Origin: Actinomycetospora chibensis
Lineage (GTDB): Bacteria > Actinomycetota > Actinomycetes > Mycobacteriales > Pseudonocardiaceae
Reading direction: 5' to 3'
Assembly (NCBI RefSeq): GCF_028737215.1
Contig: NZ_JAQZAM010000003.1
Span: 124,001 to 188,000, forward strand
Length of the DNA: 64,000 nt
The notes under the pieces are model-generated. The model saw nothing but the letters and a program-made list of their open reading frames with translations. It searched no databases and was not told the origin of the DNA. The stretch's first letter is position 1. Each line of letters starts with the position of its first letter. Positions 52,466-61,209 of this stretch are shown here, in pieces. A program made the translations under genes and the position numbers.

Positions 52466-53107
52466 GTGAACAACGCCCTGGGAGAGAAGGCCGCACCGTT
52501 CGGCGCCCCGGAGACGACCGCGGCGCCGGGGGAGGCGGGGGGCTACTTCGAGACCGGCCGCCCGCGCCTGGGCGGGCTGCAGAACCCGATCCGCTTCGAC
52601 GACACGCAGGCTGCGGTGATCAACGCGGCCGCGGACACGATCATCCCGCCACACCCGGACTGGCCGACGGCGAGCGAGGTCGATCTCGTGACCTTCGTCG
52701 GCCGCTACGTCACGCCGAGCGGCTACCAGAACAAGCACTTCCCGTTCGCGACCGAGGACCAGTTCAAGGCCGGGCTCGACGGGCTCGGGCAGTCGTTCGT
52801 GGACGGGTCGGCCGCCGACAGGACGGCGGCGATCGCAGCGCTCGAGAAAGCAGAGGACCCGCTCTTCGAGCAGCTGCGGGCGCTCGTCTACTACGGCTAC
52901 TACTCGCGCCCGGTGGTCACGCTGGCGATCAACAAGAACCTCCCCGCCGGGCGCGACTACCACGGTCCGCCCCTTCCCTACGGCTACCTGCAGACCACGG
53001 AGCCCTGGGACGAGGAACTGCTGACGCAGGCCCAGGAGAACGGCTCCTACCTCGAGACCGACGAGGTCACCCGCGTCGACCTGTCCCAGCTCTCCTGGAC
53101 CAAGTGA
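52466..53107 (+). CDS. gluconate 2-dehydrogenase subunit 3-like protein
   Basis: A 213-residue protein of the gluconate-2-dehydrogenase small-subunit family, which pairs with membrane-attached GMC dehydrogenases. Pattern: AAVINAAADTIIPPHPDWPTASEVDLVTFVGRYV, later YYGYYSRPVVTLAINKNLPAGRDYHGPPLPYGYLQTTEPWDEE. No Tat or Sec signal is seen at the N-terminus, unlike many relatives, so the complex may be cytoplasmic. It starts at a GTG with AGGAGAGGAG upstream and lies 10 bases before the GMC gene. Confidence 0.8.
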   Translation: MNNALGEKAAPFGAPETTAAPGEAGGYFETGRPRLGGLQNPIRFDDTQAAVINAAADTIIPPHPDWPTASEVDLVTFVGRYVTPSGYQNKHFPFATEDQFKAGLDGLGQSFVDGSAADRTAAIAALEKAEDPLFEQLRALVYYGYYSRPVVTLAINKNLPAGRDYHGPPLPYGYLQTTEPWDEELLTQAQENGSYLETDEVTRVDLSQLSWTK

Positions 53108-53117
53108 GGAGTACCCG

Positions 53118-54770
53118 ATGGCTTCGTACGAGGAGACCGACCTCCTGATCGTCGGCTCGGGCCCCGGAGGGGCCGGCATCGCGCTCAAGGCCGCGAAGGC
53201 CGGCATGAACGTCGTGTGCCTGGAACAGGGTCCGTGGGTCAAGCCGACCGACCACCCGCACTACCACGACGAGTGGGAGCTGGAGAAGCAGCGCGGCTGG
53301 GCCTACGACCCGAACGTCCGCCAACTGCCGGAGGACTATCCGGTCACCGGCACCACGACGCCTTACCTCATGAACAACGTCGGTGGCTCGACGATCCACT
53401 ACGCGGGTCACTGGCCGCGCTACAAGCCGGTCGACTTCCGCAAGGGCACCGAGCACGGTCTCGAGGGCACGATCGACTGGCCGATCTCCTACGAGGACCT
53501 CGCCCCGTTCTACGACGAGAACGACGAGATCTACGGCATCTCCGGCCGCATCGGTGACCCGTCCTATCCCGACCGCAAGCAGGCCGTCCGCGACCCGGAG
53601 GTCCTGCCCGGGAAGCTCGGCCTCAAGTACGCCAAGGCGTCGCGCGACCTCGGCTGGCACTGGTGGCCGTCCGACAACGCCGTCATCACGGTGCCGCGCG
53701 AGAACCGCGAGGCCGACCAGGCGATGGGCAACGAGCTCTCCGGCAGCCCGACGGGGTCGCTGTCGACGCCGGCGAACGCGCACTGGCCCTACGCCATCCG
53801 GTACGGGGCGGACCTGCGCACGATGTCGCGCGTCGAGACGATCAACGCCGACGGCGGGAAGGCCACCGGCGCGACCTACGTCGACCGCACCACCGGCGAG
53901 CGGCACGAGATCCGGGCGAAGATCGTGGTGCTCGCGGCGAACGGCATCGGCTCGCCGCGCCTGCTGCTGCAGAGCGCGCAGAAGGGCCATCCCGACGGGC
54001 TGGCGAACTCGAACGGCATCGTCGGCAAGTACCTGATGCACCACGTGTTCGCGTTCTGCGACTCGTGGTTCGACGAGCCCATCGAGGGCTTCAAGGGCTC
54101 GTTCGGGGCCCCGCTCTACTCGCACGAGTTCTACCACACCGACGTCAGCCGAGGATTCGTCAACGGTTTCGGCATGCAGGTCGCGCGCAGTTTCGGACCG
54201 GGCTACGCCGCGATGGGCACGCACACCGGGTACACGGCACCCTGGGGCGAGAAGCACCGCGAGTTCTTCGACGGACACTTCGCCAACCACCTCATGGTCT
54301 TCATGTTCGGTGAGGACCTGCCGGTGGCGACGAACCGGGTCACGCTCGACACGGACGTGACGGACTCGTCGGGCCTGCCGGCCGCGCACGTGAACTACGA
54401 GCTCCACCAGAACGACGTGGCGCTCGCGGAGTACGGCATCGAGAAGATCTTCGAGGCCACCCGCGCGGTGGGTGCGGTGGAGACCAACGACACCGGCGTG
54501 CTCTACCCGCCGCCGGGCTGGCACCTCATGGGCACCTGCCGGATGGGCAACACGCCCGACGACTCGGTGCTCAACAAGTGGTGTCAGACCTGGGACCTGC
54601 CGAACCTGTTCGTGGTCGACGGCAGCACGCTCACCACCGGCGCGGCGGTCAATCCGACCTCCACGATCGGCGCGCTCTCGCAGCGCACCGGTGAGTACAT
54701 CCTGCGCAACTACGACCACATCACCTCGCAGAAGACGACGCCGAGCAACGCGGACGCGCCGACGATGTGA
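53118..54770 (+). CDS. GMC-family FAD alcohol dehydrogenase
   Basis: A 550-residue GMC flavoprotein. FAD site LLIVGSGPGGAGIALKAA, PYLMNNVGGSTIHYAGHWPR, and catalytic His/Asn in PPPGWHLMGTCRMG and GAAVNPTSTIGALSQR. Gluconate-dehydrogenase-like large subunit. With the small subunit upstream it would oxidise a primary alcohol such as 2-methyl-1,2-propanediol (the MpdB step) and pass electrons to an unknown acceptor. Substrate is inferred. Confidence 0.88.
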   Translation: MASYEETDLLIVGSGPGGAGIALKAAKAGMNVVCLEQGPWVKPTDHPHYHDEWELEKQRGWAYDPNVRQLPEDYPVTGTTTPYLMNNVGGSTIHYAGHWPRYKPVDFRKGTEHGLEGTIDWPISYEDLAPFYDENDEIYGISGRIGDPSYPDRKQAVRDPEVLPGKLGLKYAKASRDLGWHWWPSDNAVITVPRENREADQAMGNELSGSPTGSLSTPANAHWPYAIRYGADLRTMSRVETINADGGKATGATYVDRTTGERHEIRAKIVVLAANGIGSPRLLLQSAQKGHPDGLANSNGIVGKYLMHHVFAFCDSWFDEPIEGFKGSFGAPLYSHEFYHTDVSRGFVNGFGMQVARSFGPGYAAMGTHTGYTAPWGEKHREFFDGHFANHLMVFMFGEDLPVATNRVTLDTDVTDSSGLPAAHVNYELHQNDVALAEYGIEKIFEATRAVGAVETNDTGVLYPPPGWHLMGTCRMGNTPDDSVLNKWCQTWDLPNLFVVDGSTLTTGAAVNPTSTIGALSQRTGEYILRNYDHITSQKTTPSNADAPTM

Positions 54771-54785
54771 GGGCCTGACGGCCAC

Positions 54786-54825
54786 GTGAGTGATGTGGGT
54801 CGTTCCGACGACCCACATCACTCAC
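54786..54825. terminator. 18-bp perfect hairpin after GMC gene
   Basis: GTGAGTGATGTGGGTCGT and its exact complement around TCCG, 15 bases after the stop. GTGAG-type. Confidence 0.82.
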
Positions 54826-54856
54826 CTGGGCCGCAGGCCCCTCCCGGGAGGACCCC

Positions 54857-56170
54857 ATGAACGCGGACGCCGTTTACCGCCGGATCACGCGACGCCTCGT
54901 GCCGTTCCTGTTCGTCTGTTACGCCGCGGCCTATCTGGACCGCGTGAACGTCGGCTTCGCGAAACTGCAGCTGCAGGACGACCTGCAGTTCTCCGACACC
55001 GTCTACGGCCTCGGCGCCGGCATCTTCTTCGTCGGCTACATCCTCTTCGAGGTCCCCAGCAACGTGGTGCTCCACCGCATCGGCGCGAAATGGTGGATCG
55101 CGCGGATCATGGTCACCTGGGCCCTGATCTCCGGCGCCATGGCTTTCATCAACTCCGCGACGATGTTCTACATCCTGCGGTTCCTGCTGGGCGTCGCCGA
55201 GGCCGGCTTCATCCCCGGCATCCTGCTCTACCTCACCTACTGGTTCCCGGCCCAGCGCCGCGGCCGGGTGACGGCGATCTTCCTCGCTGCGATCCCCGTC
55301 GCCACCATCGTCGGGGGACCGCTCTCGGGCTGGATCCTCACGGCGTTCGACGAGGTCGGGGGTCTCGGCGGCTGGCAGTGGATGTTCCTCATCGAGGCCG
55401 TGCCCTCGCTGGTCCTCGGCCTGCTGGTGCTGCGCTACCTCGACAACTCCGTCGACGCCGCCCGCTGGCTCTCGAACGCGGAGAAGGACGTCGTGCGCGC
55501 CGATCTCGCGGCCGAGGAGGCCTCCCGGGAGGGCGGGCACGGCAGCATCCGCGCGGCGATGACCAGCGGGCGCGTCTGGCTGCTCTGCGGCATCTACTTC
55601 ACGATCGCCCTCGGCATCTACCTGGTCAGCTTCTGGCTGCCGACGATCATCAAGGGCAGCGGCGTCGCCGACCCGCTGACGATCGGGCTGCTGACGGCCG
55701 TGCCGTACGTCGTCGCCGTGATCGCGATGATCACGTGGTCGGCGCACGGCGACCGCACCGGCGAGCGCCGCTGGCACACGACGGTGCCGTGCCTGATCAC
55801 CGGCCTGGGTCTCGTCCTCACCGCGGTGTTCCTGCAGAGCACGGCCCTCGCGGTCGGCGCGATGGTGCTCGTCGCCGCCGGCGTCTCCACCGCCCAGGCC
55901 GCGTTCTGGAGCATCCCGTCCGCGCTGCTCACCGGCGCCGGCGCGGCGGCGGGCATCGCGCTGGTCAACTCGATCGGCAACATCGGCGGGGCGGTGGCGA
56001 CGTCGCTGGTCGGCTGGCTCTCGGACCTCACCGGCTCCCCGGCCTCGAGCCTCTACACGTTCGGCGTCGTGCTGGTGGTCGGCGGCGTGCTCGTGCTGGC
56101 GCTGCCGCGCTCGGTCGACGACAGGCCGATGGTCGTCGACGAGGGTGCCGATCTAGGGTCCGGCCGATGA
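54857..56170 (+). CDS. MFS transporter, anion:cation symporter (ACS) type
   Basis: A 437-residue, 12-helix carrier. The N-terminus RRLVPFLFVCYAAAYLDRVNVGFAKLQL, GIFFVGYILFEVPSNVVLHRIGAKWWIARIM and LRFLLGVAEAGFIPGILLYLTYWFP are those of ACS-family uptake carriers for carboxylates. It is the likely importer of the hydroxyacid or diol-derived acid of the cluster. Its stop overlaps the thioesterase start. Confidence 0.88.
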   Translation: MNADAVYRRITRRLVPFLFVCYAAAYLDRVNVGFAKLQLQDDLQFSDTVYGLGAGIFFVGYILFEVPSNVVLHRIGAKWWIARIMVTWALISGAMAFINSATMFYILRFLLGVAEAGFIPGILLYLTYWFPAQRRGRVTAIFLAAIPVATIVGGPLSGWILTAFDEVGGLGGWQWMFLIEAVPSLVLGLLVLRYLDNSVDAARWLSNAEKDVVRADLAAEEASREGGHGSIRAAMTSGRVWLLCGIYFTIALGIYLVSFWLPTIIKGSGVADPLTIGLLTAVPYVVAVIAMITWSAHGDRTGERRWHTTVPCLITGLGLVLTAVFLQSTALAVGAMVLVAAGVSTAQAAFWSIPSALLTGAGAAAGIALVNSIGNIGGAVATSLVGWLSDLTGSPASSLYTFGVVLVVGGVLVLALPRSVDDRPMVVDEGADLGSGR

Positions 56171-56508
56171 GACACGAGGTCACCGACGACGACACCGCCC
56201 GGGCGCTGGGCAGCGGCGAGATCGAGGTGCTCGGCACCCCGCGGCTGCTCGCCTGGCTCGAGGCCGCCACCGTCGAGGCCGCCAAGCCCCTGCTCGCCGA
56301 CGGCGAGACGACCGTCGGCACCGGCGTCCGCATCCGCCACCGCCGTCCGACGCGCGTGGGCGGGCGGATCGAGGTCACCGCGGACCTGCGCGAGCGCGAG
56401 GGCGCGAAGCTCTCCTTCACCGTGAAGGCCGAGGACGGCGACGGCCAGGTCGTCGGCGACGGCGAGATCGACCGGGCGGTCGTCGACGCGGCATCGTTCG
56501 GACAGTGA
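56167..56508 (+). CDS. FlK-like hotdog thioesterase
   Basis: A 113-residue single hotdog domain related to fluoroacetyl-CoA thioesterase. Thr24, Glu32 and His58 are spaced 8 and 26 residues apart, as the FlK triad Thr42/Glu50/His76. A short acyl-CoA is the expected substrate. Since the cluster should produce formyl-CoA, this enzyme may dispose of it or protect the CoA pool; that is a hypothesis. ATG overlapping the MFS stop. Confidence 0.78.
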   Translation: MRHEVTDDDTARALGSGEIEVLGTPRLLAWLEAATVEAAKPLLADGETTVGTGVRIRHRRPTRVGGRIEVTADLREREGAKLSFTVKAEDGDGQVVGDGEIDRAVVDAASFGQ

Positions 56509-56518
56509 GCCCGATCCG

Positions 56519-57310
56519 TCAGGGGATGATCGAGTCCACGTAGCCGCCGTCGACGCGCACGGCCGCGCCGGTGGTGGCCGAGGCCAGCGGCGACGCCAGG
56601 TACGTCACCATGTGGGCGATCTCCTCGGGCTCGATCAGCCGCTGGATCAGCGACTGCGGCCGGTGCTTGATCATGAACTCTCGTTGCGCCTCGTCCCACG
56701 GCAGCTCGTCACCCACCAGCTGTCGGACGAACCCCTCGACGCCGCCGGTGTGGGTGGGCCCGGCGATCACGGAGTTGACGGTGACGCCCGTGCCCGCGGC
56801 CTCCTTCGCGAAGCCGCGCGACACCGCGAGCAGGGCGGTCTTCGACATCCCGTAGTGGATCATCTCGGCGGGGATGACGACGGCGGAGTCGCTGGCGATG
56901 TCGAGCACCCGGCCCCAGCCGCGGGCGGTCATGCCCGGCAGGTAGGTACGGATCAGCCGGGTCGCGGCCAGCACGTTGACCTCGAAGTAGCGCCGCCAGT
57001 CGTCGTCGGTGATCTCGAGGGCGGCCTGCGGGCCGAAGATGCCCAGGTTGTTGACCAGCACGTCGACGTGGGGCTCCCGCGCCGCGACCTCCTCGGCGCC
57101 CTCGGCTGTGGCCACGTCGGCGACCACCCCGACGACCTCGCCGCCGGTCTCGTCGCGCAGGTGCGTGACGGCGCCGTCCACCCGCGGCTCGGTCCGCCCG
57201 TTGACCACCACCCGGGCGCCGGCGCGGGCGAGGTCGGCGGCGATGGCCCGGCCGATGCCGCCCGTCGAGCCGGTGACCAGGGCCGTCCGCCCGGACAGGT
57301 CGAGCTGCAT
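56519..57310 (-). CDS. short-chain dehydrogenase/reductase (SDR)
   Basis: A 263-residue classical SDR. Cofactor motif VTGSTGGIGRAI, NNLGIFGP (NNAG-like), Ser in DIASDSAVVIP, and Tyr/Lys in HYGMSKTAL. GAGGAGG precedes the ATG. It points toward the catabolic cluster from the dnaG side, 10 bases tail-to-tail with the thioesterase. It may act on a hydroxy or keto intermediate. The substrate is unknown. Confidence 0.88.
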   Translation of the reverse strand: MQLDLSGRTALVTGSTGGIGRAIAADLARAGARVVVNGRTEPRVDGAVTHLRDETGGEVVGVVADVATAEGAEEVAAREPHVDVLVNNLGIFGPQAALEITDDDWRRYFEVNVLAATRLIRTYLPGMTARGWGRVLDIASDSAVVIPAEMIHYGMSKTALLAVSRGFAKEAAGTGVTVNSVIAGPTHTGGVEGFVRQLVGDELPWDEAQREFMIKHRPQSLIQRLIEPEEIAHMVTYLASPLASATTGAAVRVDGGYVDSIIP

Positions 57311-57387
57311 GGGTCCTCCTCGCGAGCGTGAGCGGTGCTGGGGCCTGCAACCGCACGGGACGCCCCACCCTTCCCGAGGTCGGTCCC

Positions 57388-57393
57388 TACACT
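57388..57393 (+). promoter_or_regulatory. -10 element TACACT, leaderless-type, for dnaG
   Basis: TACACT ends 7 nt before the ATG of dnaG with no ribosome site in between. Confidence 0.5.
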
Positions 57394-57400
57394 CGGGGCC

Positions 57401-59296
57401 ATGGCGGGACGCATCCGGGACGCGGACATCGCGGAGGTGCGGGACCGCAACCGGGTGGACGAGGTCGTCGGCGAGTACGTCGCCCTGCGGCGCGCCAGCG
57501 CGGGCTCGGTGAAGGGGCTCTGTCCGTTCCACGACGAGAAGTCGCCGTCGTTCAACGTGCGCCCCACGCACGGCACCTTCCACTGCTTCGGCTGCGGCGA
57601 GGGCGGCAGCGTCATCGACTTCATCATGAAGATCGAGCAGCTGGGCTTCGTCGAGGCCGTGGAGAAGCTCGCCGACCGCGTCGGCTTCCGGCTGACCTAC
57701 GAGGGCGGCGGGTCGAGCGTCCAGAAGGACCGCGGCACCCGCACCCGGCTGCTGGCCGCCAACAAGCTGGCCGCGGAGTTCTACGCCGCCGAGCTGCGGA
57801 CGCCGGGGGAGGCGCAGAAGGCGCGCGAGTTCCTCGCCGAGCGCGGGTTCGACCAGGCCTCGGCGGAGGACTTCGGCTGCGGGTTCGCGCCCTCGGGGTG
57901 GGACCGGCTGACCAAGCACCTGCTCGCCCAGGGCTACACGCTCGACGAGCTCGAGAAGGCGGGGCTGTCGCGCCCCGGCCAGCGCGGGCACATCGACCGC
58001 TTCCACCGCCGGCTGCTCTGGCCGATCCGCGACCTCGGGGGCGACGTCGTCGGCTTCGGCGCGCGCCGGCTGTTCGACGACGACCGCATCGAGGCCAAGT
58101 ACCTCAACACCCCCGAGACGCCCGTCTACCACAAGTCGAAGGTCCTCTTCGGGCTCGACAAGGCCAAGCGGGAGATCGCGAAGACCCGGCAGGCGGTGAT
58201 CGTCGAGGGCTACACCGACGTCATGGCGATGCACCTCGCCGGCGTCCCCACGGCCGTGGCCAGCTGCGGGACCGCGTTCGGCGACGACCACGTCGCCGTG
58301 CTGCGCCGCCTGCTCATGGACGACTCGTTCGACCGCGGCGAGGTCATCTACGTCTTCGACGGCGACGCCGCGGGGCAGGCCGCCGCGATCAAGGCCTTCG
58401 AGGGCGACCAGCAGTTCGCGGCGCAGACCTACATCGCGACGGCCGCCGACGGCATGGACCCGTGCGAGCTGCGGCAGGCCTCCGGCGACGTCGCGGTGCG
58501 CGACCTCGTGGCCCGCCGCCAACCGCTGTTCGCGTTCGCGGTGCGCACGATCCTCGCCGAGCACGACCTCACCACCGTCGAGGGCCAGACCGCGGCGCTG
58601 CAGCGCACCGTGCCGCTGGTGGCGCGGATCCGCCGCGAGGACCTACGTGACGGGTACGCCCGCCGCCTCGCGGGGTGGACGGGCTGGCCGGACGAGAACA
58701 CCGTGGTGCGCCGGGTGCGCGAGAGCGCCGGCGCGCCCGTCGACGCCCCCGCCCGCCGGACCCAGCGGCGCACCCAGGCCCAGGCCACGCGTACCGACGG
58801 CCCGGAGATGCCCGATCGCCGCGACCCGCGCCTGCGGGTGCAGCGCGAGGTGATCAAGGCCGCGCTCCAGGCCCCCGCGCTCGCCGGTCCGGTCTACGAC
58901 ACGCTGCCCGACGACGCGTTCAGTCATCCCGGCTACCTCGCGGTCCACCAGGCGGTGCTCGCCGCCGGGGGCACGGCGTCCGGGCTCTCCGGCCACAGCT
59001 GGCTGAACGCGGTGGCCGACGAGGTCCCCACCGGCTTCCGCCCGCTGGTCTCCGAGCTGGCGGTCGAGGCGCTGCAGTCGCGGGAGTCCGACGACCACCG
59101 CTACATCTCGGGAATGCTCGCGGGCCTGCAGGAGTCGTTGGTCGGCAAGCAGGTCGCCGAGATCAAGTCGCGGCTCCAGCGGCTCTCGCCGGTCACCGAC
59201 GCCGACGAGTACCACGAGCTCTTCGGCGACCTCGTCGCTCTCGAGCAGTACAAGAAGGCCCTGCGCGGCCAGGCGGCCGGGGTGGTGGCGCTGTGA
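57401..59296 (+). CDS. dnaG: DNA primase
   Basis: A 631-residue bacterial primase. CHC2 zinc finger CPFHDEKSPSF...HCFGCGEGG (residues about 40-64), DnaG core, Toprim motifs VEGYTDVMAM and VFDGDAAGQ, and a C-terminal DnaB-binding helical domain. Length is normal. ATG 57401 was chosen over upstream in-frame codons because of the leaderless -10 and the conserved GRIRDADIAEVRDR start. The stop overlaps the next gene. Confidence 0.96.
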   Translation: MAGRIRDADIAEVRDRNRVDEVVGEYVALRRASAGSVKGLCPFHDEKSPSFNVRPTHGTFHCFGCGEGGSVIDFIMKIEQLGFVEAVEKLADRVGFRLTYEGGGSSVQKDRGTRTRLLAANKLAAEFYAAELRTPGEAQKAREFLAERGFDQASAEDFGCGFAPSGWDRLTKHLLAQGYTLDELEKAGLSRPGQRGHIDRFHRRLLWPIRDLGGDVVGFGARRLFDDDRIEAKYLNTPETPVYHKSKVLFGLDKAKREIAKTRQAVIVEGYTDVMAMHLAGVPTAVASCGTAFGDDHVAVLRRLLMDDSFDRGEVIYVFDGDAAGQAAAIKAFEGDQQFAAQTYIATAADGMDPCELRQASGDVAVRDLVARRQPLFAFAVRTILAEHDLTTVEGQTAALQRTVPLVARIRREDLRDGYARRLAGWTGWPDENTVVRRVRESAGAPVDAPARRTQRRTQAQATRTDGPEMPDRRDPRLRVQREVIKAALQAPALAGPVYDTLPDDAFSHPGYLAVHQAVLAAGGTASGLSGHSWLNAVADEVPTGFRPLVSELAVEALQSRESDDHRYISGMLAGLQESLVGKQVAEIKSRLQRLSPVTDADEYHELFGDLVALEQYKKALRGQAAGVVAL

Positions 59297-59844
59297 GCGG
59301 GGTGCGCGCGCGGCTCGCCGCCCTGCTGACGGGCCGCGAGCCCGTGCCGGAGGGGTTCACGGGCACGCTCGAGCCGGACGAGCGCGTGCTCGCCGACGGC
59401 CTCGGGCCGCGCGGGTCGGTCGTGCTCGCCACCGACCTCGGGCTCTGGCTGCCGCCCGCGGCGTCGGGGGAGGGCTCGCAGCGCGTCGACTGGCACCTCG
59501 TGACGAAGGCGACGTGGTCGGGCGGCGCGCTCGAGGTGATCGAGGCCGACGAGGTCGAGGAGCTCGAGGGCGGTGTCGTCCTGCTCGCCGACCGCCCGCC
59601 CCGCCGTGTGCCGCTCGTGACGCCGGGTCGCCTGCCCGAGACCGTGCACCGCCGGGTCACCGCCGCGGTGAAGGACAGCCAGCACCACGAGCTCGGGGAC
59701 GGGGGTGCGTGGTTCGTGCAGCGGCGCGTCCCGGGCGCCGGGATCGTCCTCCACGTGCGCCCCGACCCCGGCGCCGACCCGGAGGCGGTGCGCACCGTCG
59801 CGGCAGGGGTGGGGGAGAAGCTCCGGGGCGTGGGCCGGTCGTGA
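59293..59844 (+). CDS. conserved actinobacterial protein downstream of dnaG
   Basis: A 183-residue protein, GTG overlapping the dnaG stop. Its beta-rich pattern (RVLADGLGPRGSVVLATDLGLWLP, RVDWHLVTKATWSGGALEVIEADEV, PRRVPLVTPGRLPETVHRRV) resembles the PH-like proteins found in this position in actinobacteria. No catalytic motif is seen. It is probably co-expressed with dnaG, and the next gene overlaps its stop. Confidence 0.7.
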   Translation: MSGVRARLAALLTGREPVPEGFTGTLEPDERVLADGLGPRGSVVLATDLGLWLPPAASGEGSQRVDWHLVTKATWSGGALEVIEADEVEELEGGVVLLADRPPRRVPLVTPGRLPETVHRRVTAAVKDSQHHELGDGGAWFVQRRVPGAGIVLHVRPDPGADPEAVRTVAAGVGEKLRGVGRS

Positions 59845-60614
59845 CCCACACGTGGGACCCGGCGCTCTACCGCCACCACGACGACCACCGGGCGCGCCCG
59901 TTCCTGGACCTCGTGGCCCGGGTGGGCGCCGAGGCGCCGCGCGAGGTGGTCGACCTCGGCTGCGGGCCGGGGCACCTCACCGGGCTGCTCGCGGAGCGGT
60001 GGCCCGCGGCTCGGGTGCGCGCCTCCGACGCGTCACCGGACATGGTCGCCGCCGCGCGGGAGAACGGGGTCGACGCCGAGCTCGCCGACGTCCGCGACTT
60101 CGCGCCGGGCCGTGAGACCGACGTCGTGGTGAGCAACGCGGTGCTGCACTGGGTGCCCGAGCACCGGGACCTGCTCGCCCGCTGGGCCGCGGCGCTCCCG
60201 GACGGGGGCTGGCTCGCGATCCAGGTGCCGGGCAACGAGGTCTCGCCGTCGCACACCATCGCCCGCGACCTGCTCGCGTCCCCGGAGTGGTCGGGGCTCG
60301 TCCCCGAGGGCCTGCCCGCGTACGGCGTCGGCACCCCCGAGGAGTACGCCCGGCTGCTCGCCGGCGCGCGGCCGGGCGCGCACGTGGACTGCTGGGAGAC
60401 GACCTATCTGCACCCCCTGACCGGCGACGATCCCGTCGGCCACTGGATCGCGGGGTCGACGCTGCGGCCCGTGCGCGGGGTGCTCGACGACGCGGCGTGG
60501 GACCGCCTGCGCGCCGAGCTCGCCCCGCGCCTCCGTGCCGCCTACCCCCCGGACGACGCGGGCGTCACCTGGTTCGGGTTCCGCCGCGTCTTCGCGGTGC
60601 TCGGCGCGCGCTGA
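59841..60614 (+). CDS. tam: trans-aconitate 2-methyltransferase-like SAM methyltransferase
   Basis: A 257-residue class I methyltransferase. SAM motif VVDLGCGPGHLTGLLAERWP, acidic RASDASPDM, and the Tam-typical SNAVLHWVPEHRDLLARWAAALPDGGWLAIQVPGNEVSPSHTI. Tam methylates trans-aconitate to limit its inhibition of the citric-acid cycle. The N-terminus THTWDPALYRHHDDHRARPF is family-like. GTG overlapping the previous stop. Confidence 0.88.
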   Translation: MTHTWDPALYRHHDDHRARPFLDLVARVGAEAPREVVDLGCGPGHLTGLLAERWPAARVRASDASPDMVAAARENGVDAELADVRDFAPGRETDVVVSNAVLHWVPEHRDLLARWAAALPDGGWLAIQVPGNEVSPSHTIARDLLASPEWSGLVPEGLPAYGVGTPEEYARLLAGARPGAHVDCWETTYLHPLTGDDPVGHWIAGSTLRPVRGVLDDAAWDRLRAELAPRLRAAYPPDDAGVTWFGFRRVFAVLGAR

Positions 60615-60635
60615 CTCCTGGGGGCCCTGACGTCT

Positions 60636-60652
60636 CGGGCGCTCAGCGCCCG
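60636..60652. terminator. compact hairpin between tam and YtxH-like gene
   Basis: CGGGCGCTCAGCGCCCG forms a 6-bp stem around a 5-nt loop between two convergent genes. There is no T-tract. Confidence 0.4.
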
Positions 60653-60915
60653 GGGGCGTGCGACCCGTTGGCCGCGGCGCGACCCGGCGCCGCCGGCTCG
60701 TGACCACCGGTGGGCGCGACCCGCTCGCGGGCCTTCGACACCCCCACCTGGACGGCCTCTCCGGCCTTCGCACGAGCCACACCCGCGGCTCCCTGCACGC
60801 TCGGGTGGTCGGCCACCCGGCGGTACGCGCGGGAGAGCTGCTCGTAGCGCTCACGGCCGGCCCGCGTGCCGAGGACGTACCCCACACCGGCGCCCAACAG
60901 GAACGGGATCACCAT
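60643..60915 (-). CDS. YtxH-like small protein
   Basis: A 90-residue protein with a glycine-rich N-terminal membrane helix (MVIPFLLGAGVGYVLGTRAG) followed by RERYEQLSRAYRRVADHPSVQ, the YtxH-like pattern. GGAGGAG precedes the ATG at 60915. Stress-linked in other bacteria; function not established. Confidence 0.75.
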   Translation of the reverse strand: MVIPFLLGAGVGYVLGTRAGRERYEQLSRAYRRVADHPSVQGAAGVARAKAGEAVQVGVSKARERVAPTGGHEPAAPGRAAANGSHAPGR

Positions 60916-61040
60916 CTGACGTTCTCCTCCCCGACATCGTCTCTCCGAGACCCATCCTGCCCCACCCCGAGCGGGAAGGCGGTGGGGCGGGTGTTGTAGC
61001 GTGTTTCTCGTCCGGGAGCACGACGGTCCGGACACGACGG

Positions 61041-61113
61041 TCCTCCGTAGCTCAATCGGCAGAGCATTCGACTGTTAATCGAAGGGTTACTGGTTCGAGT
61101 CCAGTCGGAGGAG
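61041..61113 (+). tRNA. tRNA-Asn (anticodon GTT)
   Basis: A 73-nt cloverleaf. Acceptor TCCTCCG pairs with CGGAGGA (61106-61112), the anticodon loop is CTGTTAA with GTT at 61074-61076, and the T loop contains TTCGAGT. CCA is not encoded. A TAGCGT at 60997 may be its -10. It is followed by a hairpin with a T-containing tail. Confidence 0.96.
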
Positions 61114-61116
61114 CCG

Positions 61117-61148
61117 AAGCCCCGGGTCAGAGCGCTGACCTGGGGCTT
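61117..61148 (+). terminator. tRNA-Asn terminator (copy A)
   Basis: AAGCCCCGGGTCAG pairs with CTGACCTGGGGCTT (one G-U), loop AGCG, followed by GTTTC. A 37-nt segment (61112-61148) is repeated at 63728-63764. Confidence 0.85.
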
Positions 61149-61209
61149 GTTTCATGATCGGCCCACCGCTCACCCACCACCCTCCGTCCGCCTCCCCCGG
61201 GCCCCGCCC

